A stretch of DNA of 64,000 nucleotides from Chryseobacterium sp. PMSZPI. Lineage in GTDB: Bacteria; Bacteroidota; Bacteroidia; Flavobacteriales; Weeksellaceae. Shown here in pieces: positions 36,080 to 45,411 of the stretch. A program made the position numbers and the translations under genes. Within the stretch, counting starts at the first letter, position 1. Each line of letters begins with the position of its first letter. The notes under the pieces are model-generated. The model was not told the origin of the DNA. It did not search any database and saw nothing but the letters and a program-made list of their open reading frames with translations. The stretch is taken from the NCBI RefSeq assembly GCF_002835665.1, contig NZ_PIZV01000051.1, positions 177,723 to 241,722 of the forward strand. Direction: 5' to 3'.

Positions 36080-36499
36080 TTATGCTCTCAAATATCTTGA
36101 ATAAGCATATCCTTCCTGACCATCAGCGGTTTTTACTTTCCACCAGTCATCAGAAGTTTGTTCAATTAAAGTTACAGATGAACCTTTCGCAGCTTTACCT
36201 ACAACAGCAGCTTCAGTAGAAGGCTCTTGTCTGATATTCAGGTTAGACTCGTCAGTAGCCACAGTTAAAGAAGCTCCTGAAGAAAGACCTGCAACTTGTA
36301 CATCAATATTGATGTCTGAAGCAGAATACGTAGAGTCGATAGCTCCTAAAGCGTTCCATACAGCATCTTTAGCAGCTGTGTTGGAAGCATTTCCTGAAAC
36401 ATATAAAATACCATCTTGCTCCTGAACCTGAAGATTTGAAATTCCTGCAGACTGTGCTGCTGAAACTACGCTTGAATATTTATCTTGTAATTCGCTCAT
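36080..36499 (-). CDS. BON-like plus bacterial SH3 domain protein
   Basis: A 139-residue protein: a BON-like domain (about 1-70, LQVQEQDGILYVSGNASNTAAKDAVWNAL) and an SH3b domain (75-139, SNLNIRQEPSTEAAVVGKAAKG ... DDWWKVKTADGQEGYAYSRYL). SH3b domains usually bind cell-wall peptides outside the membrane, yet no signal peptide is present. It starts 6 nt after the BON lipoprotein gene, so both are made together and may act together at the envelope. Confidence 0.85.
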   Translation of the reverse strand: MSELQDKYSSVVSAAQSAGISNLQVQEQDGILYVSGNASNTAAKDAVWNALGAIDSTYSASDINIDVQVAGLSSGASLTVATDESNLNIRQEPSTEAAVVGKAAKGSSVTLIEQTSDDWWKVKTADGQEGYAYSRYLRA

Positions 36500-36505
36500 C
36501 TTAAA

Positions 36506-36988
36506 TTATTTTACAATTAGGTTATTGTTATATTTCCCGATTTTCAAAGCATCAACAGATTCTTTGATTTTTCTTGCCTGTTGACCAGAAACATTTCCTG
36601 TTAGAGTAAGTTGTCCGTTTACAACCTCTACTTTTACAGTAGGGAAATCTTTTACTGCATCCTGAACTTTCTTCTGAACAGCAGGATCAACAGCAGATTT
36701 AGTATCAACTGGTGCAGGTGCCGCAGCGATAGTAGACATATCCATTACGTCTTTTACCCCATTGATTGCTTTTAGTTTTGCAATCATCGCATCTTTAGAC
36801 TGTTGGTCTGCAAAAGTTCCGCTTAAGTGAGCTACACCTTCTTTTACTTCAACAGAAGCACCGGGATTAGAAGTTACTACAGTTGTAGCCTGAGTCTGAA
36901 GGTCGGCATCAGAAATTTTCTTTTTACAAGAAACCGCTCCAAAAGATACAGCTACAGCTAATGCAGCCATTGCGATAGTTTTTTTCAT
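36506..36988 (-). CDS. Lipoprotein with two BON domains
   Basis: A 160-residue lipoprotein; lipobox GAVSC gives Cys21. Two BON repeats are visible: GASVEVKEGVAHLSGTFADQ with AKLKAINGVKDV, and TVKVEVVNGQLTLTGNVSGQ with KIKESVDALKIG. A Pro/Ala linker (AAAPAPVDTK) joins them. BON domains bind phospholipid or envelope components; the OsmY group protects against osmotic shock. First gene of a two-gene unit with the BON-SH3 protein. Confidence 0.85.
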   Translation of the reverse strand: MKKTIAMAALAVAVSFGAVSCKKKISDADLQTQATTVVTSNPGASVEVKEGVAHLSGTFADQQSKDAMIAKLKAINGVKDVMDMSTIAAAPAPVDTKSAVDPAVQKKVQDAVKDFPTVKVEVVNGQLTLTGNVSGQQARKIKESVDALKIGKYNNNLIVK

Positions 36989-37182
36989 ATTGTATATTTA
37001 TTAATGTTGTTATACAATCAAATGTAACAATAAAATTTGTACCAAAGGAATAAAAATTCAATAAATGTTTCTTAAATTTTTTGCAATATTTTCTAAACCA
37101 GGGAATTAATTTTTATGTTTCAAAAACTTAATATAGGATTAAACCCAATTTGAAGAAAATCTTCTGTCAATTCAAAAACCAT

Positions 37183-37190
37183 TATATTTG
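37183..37190 (+). promoter_or_regulatory. -7 box TATATTTG for the symporter gene
   Basis: Consensus match 19 nt before the ATG at 37210. Confidence 0.55.
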
Positions 37191-37209
37191 CGCAAATTGA
37201 ACTATATAT

Positions 37210-38460
37210 ATGAAAGGACAAAATAAACTTTTTATAGCGATTGTCATTGCCCTTGTTCTGGGAGTAGGAATCGGAGGCATAGTACACGTGAAATATCCGG
37301 AAAGTGCAGAACCTTTTTCCAAGAACATTAAATTATTGGGAACTGTTTTCATCAGGCTTGTACAGATGATTATTGCACCTTTGGTTTTCACTACTCTGGT
37401 GGTGGGAATTGCTAAAATGAGTGATATCAAAATGATTGGAAGGGTAGGAACAAAAGCGATGCTTTGGTTTATTTCCGCATCTTTGGTTTCACTTTTTATC
37501 GGATTGATGTTGGTGAATTGGCTGGAGCCGGGACATGTAACCAAGCTGCCAATCCAGGATGTGGCTTCTGCTGATGAACTACTTAAAAGCAGCAAAAGTT
37601 TTTCTATGGAAGACTTTGTAAAGCACATGATCCCTAAAAGTTTATTTGAAGCTTTTGCAACCAATGAAGTGTTGCAGATTGTTGTATTTGCCATTATGTT
37701 TGGGGTTGCTTTGGCTAACTTGGGAGAGGAATATTCTCAACCTGTTGTAAAGCTTTTCGATATTATTGCTCATGCGATCCTTAAAATGGTAGGGTACATC
37801 ATGTGGTTTGCTCCTCTTGGAGTTTTAGGAGCAATTGCAGCAGTAGTGGCTACCAATGGTTTTGAAATATTTAAAGTATATGCCATCTATCTGAGAGACT
37901 TCTTTTTTGCTATTGGAGTTCTTTGGTTAGTCCTTTTATTAGTGGGGTATCTGATCTTAGGAAACCGTCTTTTTGATTTATTGAGAAGAATTAAAGAGCC
38001 ATTATTGATTGCATTCTCTACAACAAGTTCAGAAGCGGTATTTCCGAAATTAGTGGAAGAGCTTGAAAAATTCGGATGTAACAGCAGAGTAGTATCTTTT
38101 ATACTGCCTTTAGGATATTCCTTCAACCTGGATGGAAGTATGATGTATATGACTTTTGCTTCTATTTTTATTGCACAGATTTACGGGATTGAAATGACCC
38201 TTGGTCAGCAGATCACGATGTTATTGGTATTAATGCTTACTTCAAAAGGAATTGCAGGGGTTCCAAGAGCATCATTAGTAATTATTGTAGCTACTTGTTC
38301 TATGTTTGGAATCCCACCAGAAGGTATTGCTTTGATTTTGCCAATTGACCACTTCTGTGATATGGGAAGAAGTATGACAAACGTACTAGGAAATACATTG
38401 GCTACTTCTGCAGTATCGAAATGGGAAGGACAATTAACCGAACCTTTGGATAAAGTTTAA
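37210..38460 (+). CDS. Dicarboxylate/amino acid:cation symporter (DAACS family)
   Basis: Takes up glutamate, aspartate or C4-dicarboxylates with Na+ or H+ across the inner membrane. The 416-residue protein has the family's eight spans and two re-entrant loops; the serine-rich tip of HP1 appears as FSTTSSEAVFP, the NMDGT-like element as NLDGSMMYM, and HP2 as SKGIAGVPRAS. The last helix contains DHFCDMGRSMTNVLGN, where Asp and Asn bind substrate. A PhyH dioxygenase gene starts 11 nt after the stop. Confidence 0.92.
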   Translation: MKGQNKLFIAIVIALVLGVGIGGIVHVKYPESAEPFSKNIKLLGTVFIRLVQMIIAPLVFTTLVVGIAKMSDIKMIGRVGTKAMLWFISASLVSLFIGLMLVNWLEPGHVTKLPIQDVASADELLKSSKSFSMEDFVKHMIPKSLFEAFATNEVLQIVVFAIMFGVALANLGEEYSQPVVKLFDIIAHAILKMVGYIMWFAPLGVLGAIAAVVATNGFEIFKVYAIYLRDFFFAIGVLWLVLLLVGYLILGNRLFDLLRRIKEPLLIAFSTTSSEAVFPKLVEELEKFGCNSRVVSFILPLGYSFNLDGSMMYMTFASIFIAQIYGIEMTLGQQITMLLVLMLTSKGIAGVPRASLVIIVATCSMFGIPPEGIALILPIDHFCDMGRSMTNVLGNTLATSAVSKWEGQLTEPLDKV

Positions 38461-38471
38461 ATACAAAATTC

Positions 38472-39194
38472 ATGAGTTTAAAGAACTTAGAATCATATAA
38501 AGGCCATATTCATGAATATGGCTTTTCTGTTATCAATCGTGTTTTTTCTGAAGAAGAAGTTGAAAAGATACTCAACGTTCTAAACAGTATAGATACTTCA
38601 AGGGAAAACTTCAGAAAGTCCGAAGATCTCTTCGCTATTAGACAGTTTTTAAAAGAAATTCCGGAAATTAAGAATCTTGTTTTTAATGAGAATATTAAAA
38701 AAATTATCAAAGAAATTTTCGGAGAACATTATTTTGTAGTAAAAAGTATTTATTTTGATAAACCTGAAACTTCCAATTGGTATGTTGCTTATCATCAGGA
38801 TTTAACAATTTCCGTTGATAAAAAATTAGAAATGTCAGGCTTTGGCCCATGGACCACTAAGCAGAATCAGTTTGCTGTACAGCCTCCCTTGAATGTTTTA
38901 GAAAATATTTATACAATTAGGATTCACCTGGATGATACGGATGGAAACAACGGTGCATTAAAAGTGATTCCTAAATCCCACGCCAAAGGAATCTATAGAC
39001 CGGAAACTATTGATTGGAATATAGAAACTGAAAAAATATGCGACGTGGAAAAAGGTGGCATTATGCTCATGAAACCTCTTACACTTCATGGTTCAAATCG
39101 AACCACCAATGGAAAAAAAAGAAGAGTCATTCATATTGAGTTTTCAGATATGGAACTTCCGGAAGCTTTACAGTGGAGTGAAAGGATGAATTAA
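38472..39194 (+). CDS. Phytanoyl-CoA dioxygenase (PhyH)-family protein
   Basis: A 240-residue Fe(II)/2-oxoglutarate oxygenase. The iron motif is His-X-Asp in YHQDLTISV with the distal His in PLTLHGSNR, and the 2-oxoglutarate Arg in KKRRVIHIEF. The loop GNNGALKVIPKSHAKG is typical of the family. It probably hydroxylates a small molecule; the coupling to a dicarboxylate/amino acid symporter (11 nt) suggests an amino-acid or oxo-acid substrate, as inference. A strong terminator ends the pair. Confidence 0.85.
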   Translation: MSLKNLESYKGHIHEYGFSVINRVFSEEEVEKILNVLNSIDTSRENFRKSEDLFAIRQFLKEIPEIKNLVFNENIKKIIKEIFGEHYFVVKSIYFDKPETSNWYVAYHQDLTISVDKKLEMSGFGPWTTKQNQFAVQPPLNVLENIYTIRIHLDDTDGNNGALKVIPKSHAKGIYRPETIDWNIETEKICDVEKGGIMLMKPLTLHGSNRTTNGKKRRVIHIEFSDMELPEALQWSERMN

Positions 39195-39195
39195 T

Positions 39196-39237
39196 AAAAA
39201 GTAAAGCCCTGCGAGTTCTCGCAGGGCTTTACTTTTT
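39196..39237. terminator. Bidirectional terminator after the PhyH gene
   Basis: GTAAAGCCCTGCGA / GTTC / TCGCAGGGCTTTAC, 14-bp perfect stem flanked by AAAAA and TTTTT. Confidence 0.92.
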
Positions 39238-39240
39238 ATG

Positions 39241-39387
39241 GCTGGAAACTGGAAGTCACTGAAAGACTAAGATTAATACTTAGGAGTATTTTATTAAATT
39301 TTTGAGGGGTTAAATTTTCTAACAAACCAACCTCAATAAGTAAATTGTCAAATATAACTTCAAGCTTCCAACTTTCAGTCTTATGAC
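39241..39387. repeat. Dispersed repeat family C, inverted pair
   Basis: GGCTGGAAACTGGAAGTCAC at 39241-39260 and, inverted, CTTCAAGCTTCCAACTTTC at 39359-39377, roughly 100 bp apart, in the gap between the PhyH and GH92 genes. Confidence 0.5.
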
Positions 39388-42189
39388 TTATTTTACAGAA
39401 ATCTCATCAATAAAGATATATGCCTCTCCATTGGCCCCTTGATGCCATTCCGGAAGTTTTCCGAAATAGTAGGCTTTAACTTTGAGATATTGGGCCTCGG
39501 TAGGAAGAATTTCTGCTGAGAAATTTTCAATCTGAACTTTTTCATCTTTTGGATCTACCGTATTATCAATTGTTTTCAGAAGAATAAAATCCTTACCATT
39601 CATGGAAGCATAATATTCTACTTTTTTAGGCATCAGGATCCATGCTTTGCTGTCCTGAAGATAGGTCGAGGATAGTTTGGTGATCTGTTGAGGAGATTTA
39701 AAATCAATAATCGCTTCGAAATTTTGTCCCTGATAACCTTGCCATTCTCCTTTTCTCCAATTGATATCTCCTCTGATCCCATCAATAAGTGCCAGTTTTC
39801 CGTTTGCAGTATATTGAGGAGTTGCTTTTGAAAGCGTATTGATATCCCAATAATTGGGTCTTCTGTTGAAATTAGCTACCGTAACTGAACTTTTTTCACC
39901 ATTTCTTTCTGCATAAGCGGTAACCTGTGTGGTTTTACTGATAGAAAATGCACCTTTATAAGGAATGAATGTTTTCCTTTTGTTAACATCACTTTCATCT
40001 ATGGTCATATAGTATACTTTATCTCCCGAATTCAATGGAGTGATCTCTACTTTAGTAGAAAAATCAAAGATTCTATCTGCTGCGATAACAGGAGAGGCTG
40101 TAAGTGGAGTATATTTAAAATTCTTTGTGGCTTTTATATCTTCAAACCCTAATTTTTTAAGTTCAGTTTTGCTTGTATTCTTGGTAATGATTTTTGTAGA
40201 GCCATCCTCAAGGTGAATTTTAATTTCATCAAAATAAGGAGTAGTTGTCTCCCATTCAGGCAATCCGGGAGTCACGGAATAGATTCCCATTGCACTTAAA
40301 ACATACCATGCACTCATCTGGCCGCAGTCTTCATTTCCAATTAACCCGTCCGGCGTATTTTTGTAGAAATTATCCAGAATATATTTGATTTTGGTGTCTG
40401 TTTTTTCCGGTTTATCTACAAAATTATAAAGATATGCGATGTGATGGCTTGGTTCATTTCCCTGTGCATATTGACCCATTAGACCTGTGATGTCTACCTG
40501 CTCTCTTCCGGTAGTTTTATCCGGTGCAGAAAAGATGGCATCAATAAATTGTTCAAACTTTTCTTTTCCGCCATGAGCGGCGATAAGTCCCGGAATATCC
40601 TGTTGTACAGAATATGAATAGTGCCATGAATTTCCTTCTGTATAATTGTTATTTACCTCTCTCGGATCAAAAGGTTCGTACCAGTTTCCGTTTTTTCTTG
40701 GCTGCATGAAACCGTTTTTAGGATTATAAAGGTTTTTCCAATTTTGAGAACGTTTCATGAAGTATTGATAATCTTCTTTTTTATTTAAAATTTTTGCCAT
40801 TTGGGCAATGCACCAATCATCATAAGCATATTCTACCGTTTTGGAAACGCTTTCAGATTCATCGTCCATGCTGATATAGTTATTCTGTTTGTAGGCGTTT
40901 AAACCGAAAATATCCAGCATAGCGGAATTTTTAGAAGCCTGAAACGCCTTTTCATAATCAAACCCTTTAATTCCTTTTGCCATAGCATCGGCAATGACGG
41001 AAACAGCATGGTAGCCAATCATACATTCTGTTTCATTGGACGCCAGCTCCCATACGGGAAGTTTTCCTCCCTGTTCGTATTGTTTGATAAAAGTATTAAT
41101 AAAATCAGCTGTTCTTTTTCTATCAATTAAAGTCATCAGAGGATGGGCACCTCTAAAAGTATCCCAGAGTGAAAATACCGTATAATAATCGAAGTCTTTA
41201 GCAGTGTAAAGTTTGTTGTCCCGTCCTCTGTATTTACCATCAACATCCATATTGATGTTAGGTTGTGTAAAAACATGATATAAAGCTGTATAAAAAACGG
41301 CTAATTTGTTTTTGTCATCAGACTTAACTTCTATTTTTGAAAGTTCTTTTTCCCAATCTGTTTCGGCTTGTTTTTTTATCGTTTCAAAATTTACTGATTT
41401 CCCTTCTGCCAGCATATTTTTTCCGGCTCCTTCATATCCGGTTGGAGAAAGCGCCACTTTTACATTGATTTTTTCTCCTTTTCTGACATCTGTTGAAAAG
41501 GCTAAAGCCAGTTTTGTTCCTGTGAAATGATTGTTTTCCTGTTTTCCGTTAACTTCTTTTTTTGAAATTTTTACAGGTTTTGAAAATTCAATTCTGGCAT
41601 AAATATATTGATTGGTAGCCCAAGCCTCGCTTCTTCTGAAAACTTCGATCGTTTTATCATCAATGATTTTCACTTCACCTTCCAATAGCTTATCTCTGTG
41701 GTTGAGGTCCAGGATAATGTTGGCATTTCCTGCATTATTGAAAGTATATTCATGATATCCAACTCGTTTGGTAGTGGTAAGACGGACATCGATATTGTTT
41801 TTATCTAGTTTAACGGCATAAAATCCTGCTGTAGCTTTCTCGTTTTTATGAGAAAATTTTGAAGAATAATCTTTATTACTCAAGCTTGGATTGCCCATTG
41901 TTGGCATCAACATAATATCTCCATAATCTGAAACTCCTGTTCCGTTGAGGTGAGTATGGGAAAAACCATAAATCACAGAATCGGAATAATGATAACCGCT
42001 GCATCCGTCCCAGCTTCCATCAATTCTTGTGTCGGGAGATAATTGTACCATTCCGAAAGGAACAATAGCTCCCGGAAAAGTATGTCCGTGACCTCCGGTT
42101 CCAATGAAAGGATTAACGTATTGAGAATAGTTTTGAGAGTAGATGATTTGAGTAATCAATAAAGAAAATGCAATCAGCCCCTTTTTCAT
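39388..42189 (-). CDS. GH92 alpha-mannosidase with carbohydrate-binding tail
   Basis: A 933-residue secreted glycosidase. Signal peptide to about residue 18, then the GH92 beta-sandwich (YVNPFIGTGGHGHTFPGA, GFSHTHLNGTG) and (alpha/alpha)6 barrel (SLWDTFRGAHPL, GNEPSHHIAYLYN, GNEDCGQMSAWYVLSA); the catalytic acids are expected in these motifs. Around 700-760 a chitobiase-type domain, and 790-930 an F5/8-type (discoidin-like) domain (QNFEAIIDFKSPQQITKLSS). GH92 enzymes are Ca-dependent exo-alpha-mannosidases that trim N-glycans. No T9SS tail is present. Divergent from a receptor-like gene. Confidence 0.93.
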   Translation of the reverse strand: MKKGLIAFSLLITQIIYSQNYSQYVNPFIGTGGHGHTFPGAIVPFGMVQLSPDTRIDGSWDGCSGYHYSDSVIYGFSHTHLNGTGVSDYGDIMLMPTMGNPSLSNKDYSSKFSHKNEKATAGFYAVKLDKNNIDVRLTTTKRVGYHEYTFNNAGNANIILDLNHRDKLLEGEVKIIDDKTIEVFRRSEAWATNQYIYARIEFSKPVKISKKEVNGKQENNHFTGTKLALAFSTDVRKGEKINVKVALSPTGYEGAGKNMLAEGKSVNFETIKKQAETDWEKELSKIEVKSDDKNKLAVFYTALYHVFTQPNINMDVDGKYRGRDNKLYTAKDFDYYTVFSLWDTFRGAHPLMTLIDRKRTADFINTFIKQYEQGGKLPVWELASNETECMIGYHAVSVIADAMAKGIKGFDYEKAFQASKNSAMLDIFGLNAYKQNNYISMDDESESVSKTVEYAYDDWCIAQMAKILNKKEDYQYFMKRSQNWKNLYNPKNGFMQPRKNGNWYEPFDPREVNNNYTEGNSWHYSYSVQQDIPGLIAAHGGKEKFEQFIDAIFSAPDKTTGREQVDITGLMGQYAQGNEPSHHIAYLYNFVDKPEKTDTKIKYILDNFYKNTPDGLIGNEDCGQMSAWYVLSAMGIYSVTPGLPEWETTTPYFDEIKIHLEDGSTKIITKNTSKTELKKLGFEDIKATKNFKYTPLTASPVIAADRIFDFSTKVEITPLNSGDKVYYMTIDESDVNKRKTFIPYKGAFSISKTTQVTAYAERNGEKSSVTVANFNRRPNYWDINTLSKATPQYTANGKLALIDGIRGDINWRKGEWQGYQGQNFEAIIDFKSPQQITKLSSTYLQDSKAWILMPKKVEYYASMNGKDFILLKTIDNTVDPKDEKVQIENFSAEILPTEAQYLKVKAYYFGKLPEWHQGANGEAYIFIDEISVK

Positions 42190-42285
42190 ATCATAATTTT
42201 TATAATAGCGAATATATCGAAAAACAATAAGATAGATGTAATGATGAAGAGAGAAGGGTTGTCTTATTAAAAACTATTAGAATCA

Positions 42286-44628
42286 ATGAAAAAGATATTT
42301 CTTTCTATGACGATGTTGTTGTCTATGTTGGCATTTTCTCAAACAATAACAGGAAAAATTTCACAGGCGGGAGATGCAGTTTCTTATGTTGAGGTTATTG
42401 CCGTAAAGGGTGAAAAAAAGCAAACTGCCATTTCTGATGAAAAAGGAAATTACTCATTGAAGCTTTCTGAAACCGGCAATTATAATGTTAAACTTATACA
42501 GGATGGTATAGAAGTATCCAATACAGATGTTTTAATACAGGGAGATATGAAACAGGATTTTTTCATTGAGAAAAAAAAGGAAAAACAACTTGAAGGGGTC
42601 ACGCTTACTGCCAGAAAAAAACTGATAGAAAGAAAAGCAGATCGTTTGGTTTTCAATGTTGTAAATTCTGTTGCTTCTCAGGGGATGGACGGGGCGGAGG
42701 CTATGGCTACGACCCCGTTGATTAAAGTGGATGATAATTCCGGAATTTCAATTGCAGGGAAAAGTGGGGTAGCCATCATGATCAACGAGAGAATACTGAA
42801 TCTTTCGGGCAGTGAACTTGTTACTTATCTTAAAAGTCTCCGATCTGAAAATATTGAAAAGATAGAAGTGATTACAACCCCGCCGGCGAAATATGAAGCA
42901 CAGGGAAATAGTGGACTGATCAATATTGTTTTAAAGAAAAATCAAAATCTGGGATGGAGCGGAAGTCTTACAACCAGCTTGCAACAGCAAACTTATACGG
43001 GAACTTCAAACAGTGTTACGATTAATTACCAAAATGAGAAGTTACGTTCATCACTGAAATTAAGACAGAATAAGTATGAAAAACATTCTTACGAGAATTA
43101 CAGAATAGAGGGCGTAAATGGTCTTAAAAGCTCTGATGACCGAAGAGATTTTGGAGATGGGCTTGGGGCTAATCTGAGTATTGATTATCAATTGAACCCT
43201 AAATCTAATGTTGGGTTTATCTATGATTACGGATTTGGGCATTCTAATATGGATATTATGAATACTTCGGATTATTTTCAGAATGGAAATTATATGAGTA
43301 CGTTATTGACCTCTGCTGAACATAGAGCGAAAAGTATGCAACAAACAATCAGTGCTTATTATGATGTGAAATTTGGAAAACAAGATAATAAATTGAGTAT
43401 CACAGGAAATTACTTTTCCAATATTCCTAAGACGATTATTGATTTTACAACGAGAGAGAATTCTGGAGATCAGTTTACGGTAAAATCACCTTCGATAGTT
43501 GATTATAAAATTTATTCCGGTCAGGCAGATCTTACATTACCTTATCAGTTTGCGAAGACAGAAGCAGGTGTGAAGTTTACCAATTTTGATAACAATTCGG
43601 AGATTTTTTATCAAAATCTGACCAATGGAAACTACGTTACAGATCCTGAAAAAAGCAATGAATTCAAATATAATGAAAAGAATTACGCAGCCTATATCAG
43701 CTTTGAAAAATCTTTCAATGAAAAATGGTCAGCAAAAGCAGGACTTCGTTATGAATACTCTACCGTGACCGGGAATTCTCTGAGGTTAGGGCAATTTTCT
43801 GAAAATTCTTACGGAAAGTTCTTTCCTACAGCATATATTTCTTATAAAAGTAATGAAAGTAATACATTCAGTTTTACCTATTCAAAACGAATCAACAGAC
43901 CTGGTTTCAGGGCAATTAATCCCTACAGATGGTATATTAATATCAATTCCTATTTTACAGGAAATCCTTTTCTGAAGCCTTCCTTTAATCATAATTTTGA
44001 ACTTTCGTATGTGTACCGGGGAAAACTATCGGCATCTGCCTATTTTCAGAGAACCTTGGATGGATTCAGTCAGATTGTCAATCTTAACGGGGAAAACAGG
44101 ATCAGTACTTTTGCCAATTTCTTTAATCAGAATAGTATGGGAATCACTCTTAATTATTCAGATACTTTTTTTAAACGTTGGGAAGCCAATTATTCTGCGG
44201 ATCTTTCTTATATGAAAACACAGGTTTTTGCTACTAATGCAGCTTCCAGACAGGGAAGTGGATATGATTTTGATTTTCAGAATAATGTTTCCCTTACTAA
44301 AAACAAAACGGTTCAGTTTGTTTTAAATTATTGGTTTCGTCTTCCATCAAATTTTGAAAAGGTGCATTGGGAATATACAGGAAATGTAACGGCCGGTCTT
44401 AAACTTAGTCTCATGGAGAAGAGTCTTCAGGTTAATCTCCTTGTTTCAGATATTTTCAAACAATCGCGAAGCAGAGGACAAATTTTTTATACAACAGGGA
44501 CTCATTCTTTTAATAATTATTATGATGCGAGAAGACTTACGTTATCGGCAACCTATACTTTTGGAAATAAAAAAGTGAAAGGAGTGGATCGTAATGTGAG
44601 ATTTGACGAAAAGAACAGAGCGAATTGA
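42286..44628 (+). CDS. TonB-receptor-like outer-membrane protein
   Basis: A 780-residue outer-membrane barrel: signal peptide (to about 19), carboxypeptidase-like domain (GKISQAGDAVSYVEVIAV ... DEKGNYSLKL, 20-95), plug-like domain (VDDNSGISIAGKSGVAIMIN, 145-215, with IEVITTPPAKYEAQGNSG), then a barrel ending in RLTLSATYTFGNKKVKG. It is the same broad type as the protein at 33225-35990 but a different subfamily. No SusD gene follows. It is divergent from the GH92 gene, but shared function is only a guess. Confidence 0.85.
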   Translation: MKKIFLSMTMLLSMLAFSQTITGKISQAGDAVSYVEVIAVKGEKKQTAISDEKGNYSLKLSETGNYNVKLIQDGIEVSNTDVLIQGDMKQDFFIEKKKEKQLEGVTLTARKKLIERKADRLVFNVVNSVASQGMDGAEAMATTPLIKVDDNSGISIAGKSGVAIMINERILNLSGSELVTYLKSLRSENIEKIEVITTPPAKYEAQGNSGLINIVLKKNQNLGWSGSLTTSLQQQTYTGTSNSVTINYQNEKLRSSLKLRQNKYEKHSYENYRIEGVNGLKSSDDRRDFGDGLGANLSIDYQLNPKSNVGFIYDYGFGHSNMDIMNTSDYFQNGNYMSTLLTSAEHRAKSMQQTISAYYDVKFGKQDNKLSITGNYFSNIPKTIIDFTTRENSGDQFTVKSPSIVDYKIYSGQADLTLPYQFAKTEAGVKFTNFDNNSEIFYQNLTNGNYVTDPEKSNEFKYNEKNYAAYISFEKSFNEKWSAKAGLRYEYSTVTGNSLRLGQFSENSYGKFFPTAYISYKSNESNTFSFTYSKRINRPGFRAINPYRWYININSYFTGNPFLKPSFNHNFELSYVYRGKLSASAYFQRTLDGFSQIVNLNGENRISTFANFFNQNSMGITLNYSDTFFKRWEANYSADLSYMKTQVFATNAASRQGSGYDFDFQNNVSLTKNKTVQFVLNYWFRLPSNFEKVHWEYTGNVTAGLKLSLMEKSLQVNLLVSDIFKQSRSRGQIFYTTGTHSFNNYYDARRLTLSATYTFGNKKVKGVDRNVRFDEKNRAN

Positions 44629-44668
44629 TAAATCGGTATGCTTTAAATATGTTAAAATATATGATATT

Positions 44669-44790
44669 GAGATTCCTTCGGAAATCGAAGATAATACTAT
44701 TTCGACGGAGCCAATGACAAAATTAGGTTAGTTTCACTAAATAATGTGATACACACAAATATTGTCATTCTGAATAAAATGAGGAATCTC
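44669..44790. repeat. Dispersed repeat family A, split inverted pair
   Basis: GAGATTCCTTCGGAAATCGA at 44669-44688 with TTCGACGGAGCCAATGACA to 44719, then TTGTCATTCTGAATAAAATG and GAGGAATCTC to 44790. The two halves are inverted relative to each other. Confidence 0.6.
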
Positions 44791-44805
44791 TGCTTATGTT
44801 AGGGG

Positions 44806-45261
44806 TTATACTTCCCCTTCAAATAGATCATTCAGATAATTCTTTTTGTCATCTTCATCCTTTGTAGTTCCCAAATATTTTTTCCATGCCTGGGATTCAT
44901 GGTATACAATTCCCATTTCCCAGACACAATAAGTTGGAAGGTGAATTTTGTTTCTATCCCAGATCTCAAATTTTCCGGAGCCGTCATAATAAACACTTTC
45001 CCATAATTCATTTTCACTTCGCCATGTACAAACCAACAAAAGATAATTTTCACCACATCGGTGCATAATCACGAAACCAAGATCATCGATGTTCTGAAAG
45101 TTTTCCTGAGCATTTTCTATGCATATTTGAGCATTATGGATATCCTGTGTTGAAATTTTTGAAGGATCTTCTGCCAGGTCGTACCATTTGAATCTGGTTT
45201 TTCCCACGGTGAAAATTCCTTTAGGAGCAGCATATTTAGAAGGATAAGCATTGGATTTCAT
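44806..45261 (-). CDS. Conserved-looking hypothetical protein
   Basis: A 151-residue soluble protein from ATG 45261; an in-frame extension to 45339 is poor in sequence and dropped. No family recognised. It is rich in Trp and Tyr (TWRSENELWESVYYDGSGKFEIWDRN), with alternating beta-like stretches, and ends acidic (KDEDDKKNYLNDLFEGEV). No signal peptide or membrane span. It is divergent from mrp with 150 bp between. Confidence 0.7.
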   Translation of the reverse strand: MKSNAYPSKYAAPKGIFTVGKTRFKWYDLAEDPSKISTQDIHNAQICIENAQENFQNIDDLGFVIMHRCGENYLLLVCTWRSENELWESVYYDGSGKFEIWDRNKIHLPTYCVWEMGIVYHESQAWKKYLGTTKDEDDKKNYLNDLFEGEV

Positions 45262-45384
45262 AAATTTTGTTTTTGATGGTTTTAAGTTTGGCAAGGTAAA
45301 AAACAGATGAATAAGATTGTGCTTGATCTTATTTATCACCTGATGTTATAGATTTTATTGATTCTAAATTATCAAAAAAAAACG

Positions 45385-45392
45385 TAAATTTG
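45385..45392 (+). promoter_or_regulatory. -7 box TAAATTTG for mrp
   Basis: Consensus match 19 nt before the ATG at 45412. Confidence 0.55.
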
Positions 45393-45411
45393 TGAACAAT
45401 TTATATTTAGT

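Noticed and set aside
37182..37694. 170-codon frame antisense to the symporter gene
   Set aside because: Mirror of an unambiguous membrane-transporter gene; its composition follows from the opposite strand.
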